Shown here in pieces: positions 9,252 through 18,647 of a DNA stretch of 64,000 nucleotides. A model generated the notes under the pieces. The model ran no database searches. It saw nothing but the letters and a program-made list of their open reading frames with translations, and was not told the origin of the DNA. Source of the stretch: G965240365 sp965240365 (lineage in GTDB: Bacteria > Pseudomonadota > Gammaproteobacteria > Eutrophobiales > Eutrophobiaceae); the NCBI GenBank assembly GCA_965240365.1, contig OZ251218.1, positions 1,736,001 to 1,800,000 on the forward strand, read 5' to 3'. Position 1 is the first letter of the stretch. The number at the start of each line of letters is the position of its first letter. The position numbers and the translations under genes were made by a program.

Positions 9252-11383
9252 TCTGCGATCGACCCGGCGGGCGTCATTTCTTCAGCGGCAAGCTCCGCAC
9301 ATGGCAACACGACGTCAAAACGGGTCTTGCCTTCACTCAGCCGTACTGAAATTTCCCCGCCGTACTCTTTAATTATATTTCTGGCGATGGCCAGGCCCAG
9401 GCCAAGCCCCTTGCCGATCACCTTGGTCGTGAAGAACGGTTCGAAGATATGTCCGGCCGTTGCCGTATCCAGCCCGTTGCCGTTATCAATGACGCTGATC
9501 GTTATACGGTCATCCTGGACACGGGTTGCAATGCCGATCTCGGGCCGTTTGGCCTGTGCGACGGCATCCAGGGCATTGTGGACAAGATTGTTCAGCACGA
9601 TGTCCAGTTGCACCGGGTTCATTGCAATATGGCCGCGGGCGCCGCTTATGTTTAAATGCACGGCCGCGCCCCTTGCGTCCAGCGCGGCGATGTATTTCCG
9701 AATATACGCATTGACATTGATAGTTTCCGAATCACTCACGCCTTGATAGGCAAACAGCCGTAACTGGGTCACGATTTCATACATCTTCTCCGGCAACGGC
9801 AGCAGGTTGCTCACGCTCTTTCCGAGTCCTTCCCAGTCGCGCCTTTGATAGCGGATTTGCAGACTGCCGAGCGCGGTTTTAAGCGCGGTCAGAGGTTGGC
9901 TCAGTTCGTGCACAATGACGGATGCCATTCTGCCCAGCACGGCCATTTTTTCCTGCCTGATTAACTCTTGCTGTGCTTGTTTTAATTCGGCCGTCCGCCG
10001 TTCCACCATTTTTTCAAGCCGGGCATTCAGCCTGAGCAGTTGTTTTTCGGCCTGCTTGCGCTTGCTGATGTCGATGATCGTGACAAGCTGGCTGGAATTG
10101 TCAATGTTGATATCGGATACGGAAAACATGACGGGTAAATGATTTCCGGCCGGGGTATGTAATACCGTTTCGGTAAAGCCGCCGAATACCGGCGTATTTT
10201 TTGTTTTCTCATGCCAGGCAAGGAATGCGCCTATCTTATTAGCCAGCACATCCCGTCTGTGGCAGGCGCAGAGCGATAAAAAGGCCGGGTTCAGGCTCTG
10301 GATCAATCCGCTCCGGTCAATGGTCAACAGACCCACGCCGGTGTTATTGATGATCATCCGCAGTTCTCTCTGCCTTCTGATTTCATAGTTACGTTTTAAG
10401 CCCCTGGCATAATTCATGATCTGCCTGTGCCGCGCGATCAGATACAGGCTGTATAGCAGCATGCTGATCAGGATGGCAAGATACAGGGTCGGAGGCAGGC
10501 TGTCCTGATAGCGCCGCACGCTTACTATTTTCCAGTTTTTATTTAGCGCGGCGGCGCTATCCCGGTCAAAAAACGGATGCGTTGAGGCGATATACCAGTC
10601 GCCCATAATCTGCCACAGGGCAAGGCCCGCGAAGTTAAGCATGTATTCCCGTTGCAGAATATTGGAGGGGATTTTGCTGGCAAATTGTTTTTGTTCGTTT
10701 ATCTGCGCAATGTCCCGCGGCGACAGTGTGGCCAGCGCATCGTATTGCCATTCATCATAGCTGCCGAGCAGGATCGTGTCTTTGCCATCCAGCAGCAGGA
10801 AATCATTTTCGATACCCGACCATAGCTTTTCCAGCGAGCCGGACTCTATCTTGGCAACCAGCACGCCGTCAAAGGCGTCAAAGCCTTCAAATCCGTCCGG
10901 GCTTTTCATCCGCGCGGAAATAAAAATACCGGGGATATTACTGGTAATGCCCACGCCGAAGAACAGTCCTTGCCCATATTCAATGGCATCCCGAAAATAG
11001 GAGCGAAAACTATAATTTTTGCCGACAAAACTGTGAGGTTTGTCGTAATTGCTGCTGGCGACAACCCTGCCCTTGTTGTTCATAACATAAATCACATCAA
11101 TCCCGGACACTTCCTGGTATTGTTTCATCAGTTGATTCAGTAATAAACTGCTTTCATCGCGCCTGATGGCAAATTGCAGCCGCACGTCTTTGGACAGCAC
11201 GGAAGGCAGGTACTTATACTTCTGTATGGTATTCAGCAGGGTATTGCGCGCCAGCATAAGCCGCTCGTCCGCCAGCCTCATCTTGTATATAACGACAAGG
11301 ACATGACCGATGAATATCAGCGCGGCGGCGCTAATGATCAGAAGGATGATCAGTCTTGCGGATTTCAGTTGCCTGCGCCGCAT
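9248..11383 (-). CDS. DctB-like sensor histidine kinase
   Basis: A 711-residue membrane kinase. The first transmembrane helix is near residues 10-30 and is followed by a large periplasmic double-Cache-type sensor (~35-300) with NNKGRVVASSNYDKP. A second helix (~305-325) precedes a PAS domain (~345-450), a coiled linker (KQAEKQLLRLNARLEKMVERR), the HisKA box VIVHELSQPLTALK and an ATPase domain with N (VLNNLVHNALDAV), G1 (DNGNGL) and G2 (GKGLGLGLAIA) boxes. The Cache sensor and the cognate DctD-like regulator point to sensing of the solute carried by the linked TRAP system. Its start overlaps the preceding permease gene by about 50 bases. Confidence 0.92.
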   Translation of the reverse strand: MRRRQLKSARLIILLIISAAALIFIGHVLVVIYKMRLADERLMLARNTLLNTIQKYKYLPSVLSKDVRLQFAIRRDESSLLLNQLMKQYQEVSGIDVIYVMNNKGRVVASSNYDKPHSFVGKNYSFRSYFRDAIEYGQGLFFGVGITSNIPGIFISARMKSPDGFEGFDAFDGVLVAKIESGSLEKLWSGIENDFLLLDGKDTILLGSYDEWQYDALATLSPRDIAQINEQKQFASKIPSNILQREYMLNFAGLALWQIMGDWYIASTHPFFDRDSAAALNKNWKIVSVRRYQDSLPPTLYLAILISMLLYSLYLIARHRQIMNYARGLKRNYEIRRQRELRMIINNTGVGLLTIDRSGLIQSLNPAFLSLCACHRRDVLANKIGAFLAWHEKTKNTPVFGGFTETVLHTPAGNHLPVMFSVSDINIDNSSQLVTIIDISKRKQAEKQLLRLNARLEKMVERRTAELKQAQQELIRQEKMAVLGRMASVIVHELSQPLTALKTALGSLQIRYQRRDWEGLGKSVSNLLPLPEKMYEIVTQLRLFAYQGVSDSETINVNAYIRKYIAALDARGAAVHLNISGARGHIAMNPVQLDIVLNNLVHNALDAVAQAKRPEIGIATRVQDDRITISVIDNGNGLDTATAGHIFEPFFTTKVIGKGLGLGLAIARNIIKEYGGEISVRLSEGKTRFDVVLPCAELAAEEMTPAGSIAE

Positions 11384-13406
11384 GAGAAATATTGCTCCTG
11401 TGTTTCAAGCATAAATAGCCCGTTACCGACATACCGAAAAGAAATACCAGCAGCTTTAAGTTGTTTGCCAGGCCCGGATACAACAGCGCGATGCTCAGTA
11501 TTAAAAATACCAGGCGGCAGAGCCGGCCGATTTTTTCTGTCACGACGCCTTCCCAGGCGGATACCAGAAAAAAGAGCCCGGCCAGGCAGGCGCAGAAGGT
11601 AACAAGGCGTTCATCATTAGCGCCCATGACCAGCGGCGTATAGGCGATCAATAAGGGCACCAGATAGATGGCCTTGGCCAGCTTCCAGGCCTTGAAACTG
11701 GTCTCGACATGGGCGGCGCCGGCAATGCCCGCGGCGGTGTAGGCGACCAGGCATACCGGGGGCGTGATGTTGCTGTCCTGCGACAGCCAGAAGATGATCA
11801 TATGCGCGGCCAGCAGGGAACCGATCAGGGCTTCGGGGGCGACGGTCATCGTATAGATCATGTTGCGGCTTTCCTGTGGCAGCAAAAGCAACGCCTGGCG
11901 GGCGTCCTGACTGCCCCGCATATAGTCCGGCGCCAGGCTGCCCAGTATGCCTTTGGCCATATCATTTTCCAACAGCGCCTCGGCCACGATGGAGACGGAA
12001 ATCATATCACTCAGGACCGGCGCCAGCAGGGTCGCCACCACGATGTAAGAGGCCGTGACCGGCAGGCCGGCGCCCAATATCAGCGAGGCCAGGGCGGTTA
12101 AAAGCAGCAGGATAAATAGACTGCCGGCCGACCATTCAATCACCATCAGTGAAAAAATATTGCCGGCGCCGGTGGTGTTTATGACGTTCACCAGCAGCCC
12201 GATCGTGATCAACAGCAAGGCCGTTACCAGCATATTGCTGGCGCCTTCGCTCAGCGCGGTGATGATTGCGCCGAAACCCATCGGTCTGGCGGAGAGCCGC
12301 GAGAGCGCGATAATCGAGATAATGGCAAAGCCGACCGACAGGCCGGGCGTAAAGCCCCACATCAGGCAGCCGACCAGGACGCCGATGGCGGCCAGGTGCC
12401 GCCAGCCGTTTTTTTCACGCCCGGCTTGTCCCGTATTGATCGCGGAGCGCCGGTCCCTGGCCAGATCGACCTGATGTTTGATGGAATAAGCCCGCACGAA
12501 AAATGCCAGTGAAAAATAAAACAACAGGGCCGGCAACAGCGCCGCGCCGATTATGGTGGCGTAGGGAAGCTGGGTATAGGACGCCATGACAAAGGCCCCG
12601 GCGCCCATCACCGGCGGCATCAACTGGCCGCCCGTGGACGCGGCCGCTTCAACGCCGGCGGCAAAGGCGGGGTCATAGCCGGCCTTTTTCATGGAGGGTA
12701 TGGTGATCACGCCGGTCGCGGCGGTATTGGCGATGGCCGAGCCGGAGACCGATCCCATCAGGGCCGAGCCGACTACGGCCACGATGCCCGACCCCCCGTT
12801 TAATCGGGCCGAGACACGGCTTGCCACCTGGAGCAGGTAAACCGCGGCGCCGGAGGCGCGCAGGAAGGCGCCAAACAAGACAAACAGGAATACAAAGGTC
12901 CAGGATAATTGCGCGATGGGGCCAAACATACCGTCCGGGCTGAAATAACTCCTGAATAAGAGCGTTTCCCAGGACAGGCCGCTGAAGTGGAAAACACCCG
13001 GCACGTATTGTCCCCAGACACTCACGTAGGACAGAAAAAATACCACCAGGGCCGGGATAAACCAGCCGATCATGCGGCCGGTTAAAAATATTGCGGTCAG
13101 TATGGACAGCGCCGAAAACAGATAGTCGGCCTGGATGAAATCCTGCCCCCTTTGATACAGCAGATCTTCGGCCAGCATCAGATAAGTGGCGCCGCTGACG
13201 GCCGCCAGACTCAAGCCCAGTTTAGCAACCATGCCCTTCATGGAGACCCAGGCCGCCAGGCTGGCAAACAGGCCAAAATGGATCGCCGAAGACCAGTTCT
13301 CCGGCAGTATTGCAAAGTAATTCAACGTGATGTGAACCAGGCTGATGAATACGCCCAGCCAGACAGTGACATTATTGTTTTGCCCGGTGTTTATTGTTGC
13401 TGTCAT
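11331..13406 (-). CDS. TRAP transporter fused permease (4TM/12TM), second copy
   Basis: A 691-residue integral membrane protein combining the DctQ-like small subunit and DctM-like large subunit, the form that pairs with TAXI receptors. The conserved core lies in the middle: GSVSGSAIANTAATGVITIPSMKK followed by AAASTGGQLMPP and GAGAFVMASYTQ. A similar core in the second half (GAGLPVTASYIV) is the second inverted repeat. It differs from the first permease of this operon, so the two are not a recent duplication. Cation-driven uptake of an organic anion is expected. A palindrome-carrying REP pair separates it from the permease upstream, while its 3' end overlaps the kinase gene. Confidence 0.92.
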   Translation of the reverse strand: MTATINTGQNNNVTVWLGVFISLVHITLNYFAILPENWSSAIHFGLFASLAAWVSMKGMVAKLGLSLAAVSGATYLMLAEDLLYQRGQDFIQADYLFSALSILTAIFLTGRMIGWFIPALVVFFLSYVSVWGQYVPGVFHFSGLSWETLLFRSYFSPDGMFGPIAQLSWTFVFLFVLFGAFLRASGAAVYLLQVASRVSARLNGGSGIVAVVGSALMGSVSGSAIANTAATGVITIPSMKKAGYDPAFAAGVEAAASTGGQLMPPVMGAGAFVMASYTQLPYATIIGAALLPALLFYFSLAFFVRAYSIKHQVDLARDRRSAINTGQAGREKNGWRHLAAIGVLVGCLMWGFTPGLSVGFAIISIIALSRLSARPMGFGAIITALSEGASNMLVTALLLITIGLLVNVINTTGAGNIFSLMVIEWSAGSLFILLLLTALASLILGAGLPVTASYIVVATLLAPVLSDMISVSIVAEALLENDMAKGILGSLAPDYMRGSQDARQALLLLPQESRNMIYTMTVAPEALIGSLLAAHMIIFWLSQDSNITPPVCLVAYTAAGIAGAAHVETSFKAWKLAKAIYLVPLLIAYTPLVMGANDERLVTFCACLAGLFFLVSAWEGVVTEKIGRLCRLVFLILSIALLYPGLANNLKLLVFLFGMSVTGYLCLKHRSNISHAAQATEIRKTDHPSDH

Positions 13407-13440
13407 TGAAATCTCTCAAGGAAGACCTGAAAACATAAGC

Positions 13441-13546
13441 GTCATTCCGGCCTGCCTGCCGCAGGCAGGCGAAAGCCGGAATCCACTGGTCTTATACAAT
13501 AACATTCCCCCCTGCCTGCCGCTGGCAGGGTTTGAGCGGGAATGAC
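13441..13546. repeat. REP-like hairpin pair with two palindrome insertions
   Basis: Two GTCATTCC-type imperfect palindromes lie back to back between the two fused permease genes. Each hairpin contains a 19-bp CCTGCCTGCC palindrome (13451-13469 and 13511-13529, the second with one mismatch). In the first, removing exactly 19 bases leaves a plain REP hairpin (GTCATTCCGG joined to CGAAAGCCGG). Such intra-operon hairpins often protect upstream mRNA or lower downstream expression, which is inference here. Confidence 0.8.
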
Positions 13547-13551
13547 AACAA

Positions 13552-15813
13552 TTACGCCGCGCGTCTGAGACCAAGCCCTTTTTGCAGCGCACAGGCGATA
13601 GCGGCGAGGCCGAGGCCGATCAGGTCCGTGAGCCAGCCGCCTTCGATCATGCACAGCGCGGCGACACACAGCGCCAGCCGCATCGGCCAGGCTGCCTTTT
13701 GCCCCAGGAACCAGCCCTGCGCCCCGGCTGACAGTAAAAACACGCCGGCGATCGCGGTGATTGACGCCTGCCCGATCTGCCACCAGCTTCCATCCATCAG
13801 GATGGCGGAATTATAGAAAAACATGAACGGCACGATAAAGGCCGCGATGCCGATCTTGAAGGAGGCGACCGATGTCTGCATCGGATTGGCTCCGGAAATC
13901 CCGGCCGCCGCATAAGAGGCCAGCGCCACCGGCGGCGTGATCGCCGAGACCACCGCAAAATAGAACACAAAGAAATGCGCGGTCAACGCCGGAATGCCAA
14001 GCTCGATCAGGCCCGGGGCCACCACCGAGGCGGCGACCGCATAGGCCGCCGTGGTCGGCATGCCCATGCCGAGCAGGATGGCGATCGCCATCGCAAACAC
14101 CAGCGCCAGTAATTGCGACGCCTCCGCCAGACCGAGCAACAGGTTGGAAAAGCGCGCCCCGACACCGGTCAGCGAGATCACCCCGACGATGATACCGGCG
14201 CAGGCGCAGACCGCGATAATCTGGATCGACATGGACCCGGCCAGTTCAAACGCCCTCAGCATCGAGCGCCAGCCCATGCGGTGCGGCGTCAGCCAACTGG
14301 CCACCGCGGCCGCGACCGTCGCCAGCGTGCCGGCGCGAATCACCGAATAACCCAGGAACAACGCCACGATCAGAATGATAATCGGCAGGAACAGAAACAC
14401 CCGGCGGATCATCTCGCTAAAGCGCGGCAGTTCGTCAGCGCGCAGGCCGCGCATGCCCAGTTTGGCGGCTTCGAAATCGACCATAAAATAGACGGACACG
14501 AAATACAGCACGGCCGGGATGATCGCGGCGATGGCGATCTGCGTGTAGGGAATGCCGGTGATTTCCGCCATGATAAAGGCCCCCGCGCCCATGATCGGCG
14601 GCATGATCTGGCCGCCCGTCGAGGCGGCCGCCTCGATCGCCCCGGCGGTGCGCCGGGCATAGCCGACCTTCTTCATCAGCGGGATGGTCAATGCGCCGGT
14701 CGCCACCACGTTACCGGCCGAGGTGCCGTTGATCATGCCCATCAGGCCGGAGGCAAAGATCGCCACTTTGGCCGGGCCGCCCCGCGCCCGCCCGGCCACC
14801 GCGAAGGCGAAATTCACAAAATAATCGCCCACTTTGGAGGCCTGCAAGAAGGCCGCGAAAATAATGAACAGGATAATATAGGTGGAAGACACCGCCGTGG
14901 TTGGCCCCAGGATGCCGGCGTCGGTATAAATCTGGCTGAAGAAACGCTGCCAGGTGATGGCGGGGGATTGCAGAAAACCCGGCAGATATTGGCCGATGAA
15001 GACATAGATCAGGAACACGGCGGCAATAATAATCAGCGCCAGGCCCGCCACGCGGCGGGTCAGTTCCATGATCAACAAGGTCCCGGCCAGGGCCGCGAGC
15101 GAGATACCGATCGGCGCAAACGGGGTCCCGGTGGAATTGCGCATCAGGGTGCCATAGATGGTGATCAGATAGATCGCCACGGCCAGGCCGCAAACGGCAA
15201 GCACAAAATCCGGCGCCGCAAAACGGCCGCGCGGCCCGCGGTAAAACCAGGACAGCACGATGGCCCCGGCCGTCGCCAGCAACAACGGCGCGCCAAACAG
15301 CCAGGTTTCATTGAACCTGATTCGCGCGTCAATCCCGTTCCACATGACGCCGTTTTGGATCTCCAGGGCAAAGGAAAGCGCGGCGCCGGCCGCCAGCAGG
15401 GCCGGGATCAGCAAACCATAAGCCATGAGAGTCAGGCCGCGGGCGGGGGCGGGTTCCGAAAAACGCCCCGCCGCAAACCAGAGCAAGCCAAGCGCCAGCG
15501 CGCCCGCGATATGGACGATACGGAAATTCCAGGTTTCCAGCGGCAGATCAGGCAAAAAAGGGATGAGCACAACGCCGCCGGTCAGGGCCGACAGCGACAC
15601 GCCGTTCAAGGCCAGCATGTGAAAGGCGGCATACAGCGCGGCGGCAATGCTGATGCCGGTCAGCCGCTTGCCCTTGAGCAGGCGGCGATTATGCTCAACG
15701 GGCGTCTGATCGACACTGTCCGCGATCAGAGGCGAGCGGTCTGCCGCCGGTTCCCGCATCCCGTCCTCCCGATCCGGCGCGGCTTGTTGGGTGTTTTTAT
15801 CAGGGCTGTTCAA
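13552..15813 (-). CDS. TRAP transporter fused permease (4TM/12TM), first copy
   Basis: A 753-residue membrane protein of the TAXI-type TRAP fused permease family. It begins with a charged, Asp/Glu/Arg-rich cytosolic leader of ~45 residues, unlike the second copy. The first helices form the small-subunit part. The large-subunit core contains GMINGTSAGNVVATGAL, AAASTGGQIMPP and GAGAFIMAEITG, and the second half has LLGMGMPTTAAYAVAAS. It lies 121 bases downstream of the second TAXI receptor, the gap holding a REP-like repeat. Together with one or both receptors it would form a binding-protein-dependent secondary transporter for a carboxylate or similar solute. The substrate is unknown. Confidence 0.93.
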   Translation of the reverse strand: MNSPDKNTQQAAPDREDGMREPAADRSPLIADSVDQTPVEHNRRLLKGKRLTGISIAAALYAAFHMLALNGVSLSALTGGVVLIPFLPDLPLETWNFRIVHIAGALALGLLWFAAGRFSEPAPARGLTLMAYGLLIPALLAAGAALSFALEIQNGVMWNGIDARIRFNETWLFGAPLLLATAGAIVLSWFYRGPRGRFAAPDFVLAVCGLAVAIYLITIYGTLMRNSTGTPFAPIGISLAALAGTLLIMELTRRVAGLALIIIAAVFLIYVFIGQYLPGFLQSPAITWQRFFSQIYTDAGILGPTTAVSSTYIILFIIFAAFLQASKVGDYFVNFAFAVAGRARGGPAKVAIFASGLMGMINGTSAGNVVATGALTIPLMKKVGYARRTAGAIEAAASTGGQIMPPIMGAGAFIMAEITGIPYTQIAIAAIIPAVLYFVSVYFMVDFEAAKLGMRGLRADELPRFSEMIRRVFLFLPIIILIVALFLGYSVIRAGTLATVAAAVASWLTPHRMGWRSMLRAFELAGSMSIQIIAVCACAGIIVGVISLTGVGARFSNLLLGLAEASQLLALVFAMAIAILLGMGMPTTAAYAVAASVVAPGLIELGIPALTAHFFVFYFAVVSAITPPVALASYAAAGISGANPMQTSVASFKIGIAAFIVPFMFFYNSAILMDGSWWQIGQASITAIAGVFLLSAGAQGWFLGQKAAWPMRLALCVAALCMIEGGWLTDLIGLGLAAIACALQKGLGLRRAA

Positions 15814-15851
15814 AATGCCGTGATGACGGATTCTTGATTGCTCGCCCTGTC

Positions 15852-15898
15852 GTCATTCCGGCCTGCCCACCCGTGGCAGGCAGGTCGCCGCATACCGG
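15852..15898. repeat. REP-like hairpin with variant palindrome
   Basis: GTCATTCCGG and CATACCGG arms flank a variant palindrome (15862-15884, CCTGCCCACCCGTGGCAGG with an extra CAGG). It lies between the second TAXI receptor gene and the first fused permease gene. Confidence 0.6.
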
Positions 15899-15934
15899 AC
15901 ATTATCCATAAATGACGAATAACGGCGAACCGGC

Positions 15935-16906
15935 CTAACCGTCATGGATCATGGATGCCGGAATATCGGCGCCGTTTTCATTGAACCATTCCGCGGCGCC
16001 CGGATGCCATTGCATCACCGTATTCTTGTCCCAGTGTTCCGGCAGGGTTGCGCGCGCGGCCCGGTGGATCGAGACCATGCGCGCGTTGTCCGACATGACG
16101 ATATTCACCACCGACTTGATAAACCCGGCCGGTAGCTCGCAGTTGGCAATGGCAAAGTTCCACATCGACACGGACCGGGCCGGGACGCTCAGCGTGGCAT
16201 AGGTATCGGCGGCGATCTGAAATGAAGAGACCGGGAAATTGTCCATGATCTGCCTTTGCTCGGCCGCGCTGAATTCGATGATGTTGACCTCGGTCTGCAC
16301 TTCAAGCTGACTCACGGCCGGCACCGGAACCCCGGCCGCAAAGGCAATCACATCCAGCAGGCCATCCTGCAACTGGCCGCCCAGGTCGGACCAACTGCCG
16401 TTGCGGCGTTCGAAATCCACTCCGAGCTTTTCCAGCATGCGCGGAAAATAGGTGTCGGAGGTCGAGCCTGCGGGGCCGAATCCGATCCTGGCCCCGGCCG
16501 GGATCTGACTGATCGAGGTAATGCCAGAGGAACGCAGCGTGGTCACCGAGAACGGGGTTTGATACATGGGGAATATCGCGCAGGCATTGTTCATTTGCAG
16601 GCCCGGCGCGATCGGGTTGATGCCGGCGATGGATTCCGCCGCCGGTCCCATGGTGGTCATGCCAAAAGCGGTTTCGCCGGTATGCACCAGGGCCATGTTC
16701 TGCATCGGCCCGCCCGTGACTTCGCCGCCGCCGGAAATACCCAGTTCATCGGCGACCAGATTGGCCCAGCCGGAACCGTAGGCGAAATAAGTCCCGCCCT
16801 GGGAGGCCGTGCCCACGGTAAAACTGTCCGGCCAGCCCGCCCTGTCTTCGGCCCCGGCGCTATTGAAGGCCAGGATGGCGGCCATTGCCCAAAGTGTTTG
16901 CTTCAT
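15935..16906 (-). CDS. TAXI-family TRAP solute-binding protein 2
   Basis: A 323-residue periplasmic receptor. The ATG at 16906 is preferred over a TTG 15 bases upstream because GAGGAGGA sits six bases before it. The first ~20 residues form a signal peptide (MKQTLWAMAAILAFNSAGA). The mature part opens with the TAXI signature VGTASQGGTYFAYGSGWANL and has the usual LGGQLQDGLLDVIAFAAGVP ligand-site segment. It follows receptor 1 by only a few bases, so the two are co-translated. The two receptors are clearly different in sequence, which suggests two ligands or two permease partners. Confidence 0.9.
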   Translation of the reverse strand: MKQTLWAMAAILAFNSAGAEDRAGWPDSFTVGTASQGGTYFAYGSGWANLVADELGISGGGEVTGGPMQNMALVHTGETAFGMTTMGPAAESIAGINPIAPGLQMNNACAIFPMYQTPFSVTTLRSSGITSISQIPAGARIGFGPAGSTSDTYFPRMLEKLGVDFERRNGSWSDLGGQLQDGLLDVIAFAAGVPVPAVSQLEVQTEVNIIEFSAAEQRQIMDNFPVSSFQIAADTYATLSVPARSVSMWNFAIANCELPAGFIKSVVNIVMSDNARMVSIHRAARATLPEHWDKNTVMQWHPGAAEWFNENGADIPASMIHDG

Positions 16907-16917
16907 TATAGTCCTCC

Positions 16918-17931
16918 TCAATCAATGATCAGATTGGCCGGAATGGTCAATCCCATTTCCTGGTAATACCGGGCCGCGCCCGGATGCAGGGGAACGGCCA
17001 GTCCGTCGATGGCTTTTTGCAGGGCCATCGCCCGGGTGGCGCTGTGGATGCCGTTTAGAAAGGGCAGATTTTCATAGATGGTTTTGGTGATCAGATAAAC
17101 ATCCCTGGCCGGCACGTCTTTATTGACGCCAAGAAAATTGGGCTGCGCGATGGTCTGTACCGGCCGGGTTTGACCGGGGTAGGTGTCGGCCGGGATCTCG
17201 TAGCGGCTCCAGAGCGGAAATTTCGCGTTGATCTTTGTCAGTTCATCATCCGTGACGGCCAGGATCTTTATTTTATCGCCCAGGCTGGAGAAGGCGCGGG
17301 TGACGGCGCTGACCGGCACGCCGGCCGGCGTGTTCATGCCCTCTATCTTGTTGTCGCGCATGGCATTGGCGCTCGGGCCATAGCCCATGTGTACGAAATT
17401 GAAGGCGTCCACCTCAAGGCCCAGCGCCGCCATGATATGTTTGCCTGATCCTTCAACCCCCGAGTTCTTTTTGCCGATAGAGAATTTGTGCTTTTGCAGA
17501 TCAGATAAGCGGGACAGGGTTTCGCCCGTTACCGTGCGGCTGTCCACCACAAAGTGTTCGACATTTTGCCACAGCATGGAGACGGCGCGGATATGCTGCT
17601 GCGCGCCCACCCTGGCATAGACGCCCTCCGCGTTCCAGGCCCAGGCGCCATACAGGCCCTGCAGGATGGCAAACTGCGCCTCGCCTTTGCGCAACAGGTT
17701 TATATTGTCGCCGGAGCCGGCCGAGGTGATGGCCGACATCGTGATATTTTGCCCGGGCTCCAGCTTGATCTTGATCAATGTCGCCACGGCCACGCCGACA
17801 GGATAAAAGGTGCCGCCGGTGGTGGCCGTCGCCAATACGTAGGAATTTTTTTGCTGGGCGCCGGCCCCCAACGCCATTGCTGAAAGGATTAAGGCCAGGG
17901 CCGTTTTGCCTATCCAGACTGGTATTCTCAT
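16918..17931 (-). CDS. TAXI-family TRAP solute-binding protein 1
   Basis: A 337-residue periplasmic receptor. The signal peptide covers about residues 1-26 (MRIPVWIGKTALALILSAMALGAGA). The TAXI motif follows directly as LATATTGGTFYPVGVAVATL. The later segment KHKFSIGKKNSGVEGSGKHI and the ligand-site stretch HMGYGPSANAMRDNKIEGM fit the family. First intact gene after the porin remnant in an operon reading leftward through receptor 2, two fused permeases, kinase and regulator. Confidence 0.92.
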   Translation of the reverse strand: MRIPVWIGKTALALILSAMALGAGAQQKNSYVLATATTGGTFYPVGVAVATLIKIKLEPGQNITMSAITSAGSGDNINLLRKGEAQFAILQGLYGAWAWNAEGVYARVGAQQHIRAVSMLWQNVEHFVVDSRTVTGETLSRLSDLQKHKFSIGKKNSGVEGSGKHIMAALGLEVDAFNFVHMGYGPSANAMRDNKIEGMNTPAGVPVSAVTRAFSSLGDKIKILAVTDDELTKINAKFPLWSRYEIPADTYPGQTRPVQTIAQPNFLGVNKDVPARDVYLITKTIYENLPFLNGIHSATRAMALQKAIDGLAVPLHPGAARYYQEMGLTIPANLIID

Positions 17932-17959
17932 CAGAAGTCTCCCGTGTTCAAATTCTCAA

Positions 17960-18512
17960 TCAAAAATCTATTCTGAGGCCGGCCGTCAGGTCATCCGCCC
18001 TGCCCTTGAGCCGGGCGGCATCCGCGTCGTAATCGGTATATTCAAGGAATATCTGGCCATACTTTTTAAACCGTTTGGTCACGCCCACGGCGGACTGAAA
18101 GCCGGCCAGCGGGCCCTGCTCAAGCCGATACACGCGCCCCTGCAACTCGATGCCGCCATTGAAATTATAGCTGTAATAAGCGCCCAGCGTGTTGAAGTTA
18201 TCTTGCGTCTTGATCGATTCATGCTGATAGCGGATAACGGCCTTGTGTTTTCCCTGCCTGAATTGCAGGGTCGAGGCGATGGTTTTGGCATCGGGCCGCA
18301 AGGCGTTATTGGTCCGAAAATCATCGCGGCGGTCATAATAAGAGACGGCAAACTGCCAGGGGCCGTTCACATAGCGGGCGGCCACATTGAAGCTGTCCAC
18401 CAGATCGCTCTGGGGGTCGGCCCGGTCTATTCTCGGCGCTGGCCAGGCGGCAATTTAGCATGGCAAGCAGGAACAGGGGTATAATTATTTTCGAAGTCCG
18501 CGTTAAGCCCAT
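17960..18512 (-). pseudogene. Outer-membrane porin remnant
   Basis: The 5' end encodes a signal peptide (MGLTRTSKIIIPLFLLAML...RLASAE). The 3' end, in another frame (17960-18400), encodes ~146 residues of alternating beta strands ending in LTAGLRIDF, the C-terminal Phe typical of porins. The two parts meet near 18440, where the signal-peptide frame runs out of register with the barrel. Most of the barrel (perhaps 200 residues) is missing. The ancestral gene was probably the outer-membrane entry pore for the TAXI-TRAP substrate and the first cistron after the sigma-54 promoter. Internal deletion plus frameshift is the simplest reading. Confidence 0.7.
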
Positions 18513-18552
18513 TGTATTTGTCCTCATTGTTGGTAAAGCGTTTAGAACAAAG

Positions 18553-18568
18553 TACAAATCGCGTGCCA
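18553..18568 (-). promoter_or_regulatory. Sigma-54 (-24/-12) promoter for the TAXI-TRAP operon
   Basis: On the minus strand the sequence reads TGGCACG-CGAT-TTGTA, matching the consensus TGGCACG-N4-TTGCW with one deviation (T for C at the -12 GC). Transcription would start near 18541, about 30 bases before the porin signal-peptide ATG. The operon ends with a DctD-type activator containing GAFTGA, which needs exactly this promoter class. Confidence 0.65.
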
Positions 18569-18629
18569 GATCATTAACTGATTGAAAAATAAGTTTATAT
18601 TCCTGATTAATAAGAAAATAAATTCCTGC

Positions 18630-18647
18630 TTCCCGGGGGATCGGGAA
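18630..18647. promoter_or_regulatory. Putative upstream activator site (inverted repeat)
   Basis: The inverted repeat TTCCCG-N6-CGGGAA is flanked by a direct repeat TTCCTGCTT (18623-18631 and 18650-18658). It lies about 90-105 bases upstream of the predicted sigma-54 start site, the usual distance for an NtrC/DctD-type enhancer. Binding by the linked regulator is inference. Confidence 0.4.

Noticed and set aside
8634..9746. A 370-residue plus-strand open frame
   Set aside because: Antisense to the DctD/DctB-like pair, which show full motif sets.
14113..15837. A 574-residue open frame on the plus strand
   Set aside because: It lies antisense to the first fused permease, is composed of low-complexity Arg/Gln/Gly/His-rich sequence and has no family features. 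It is a shadow caused by high GC content.
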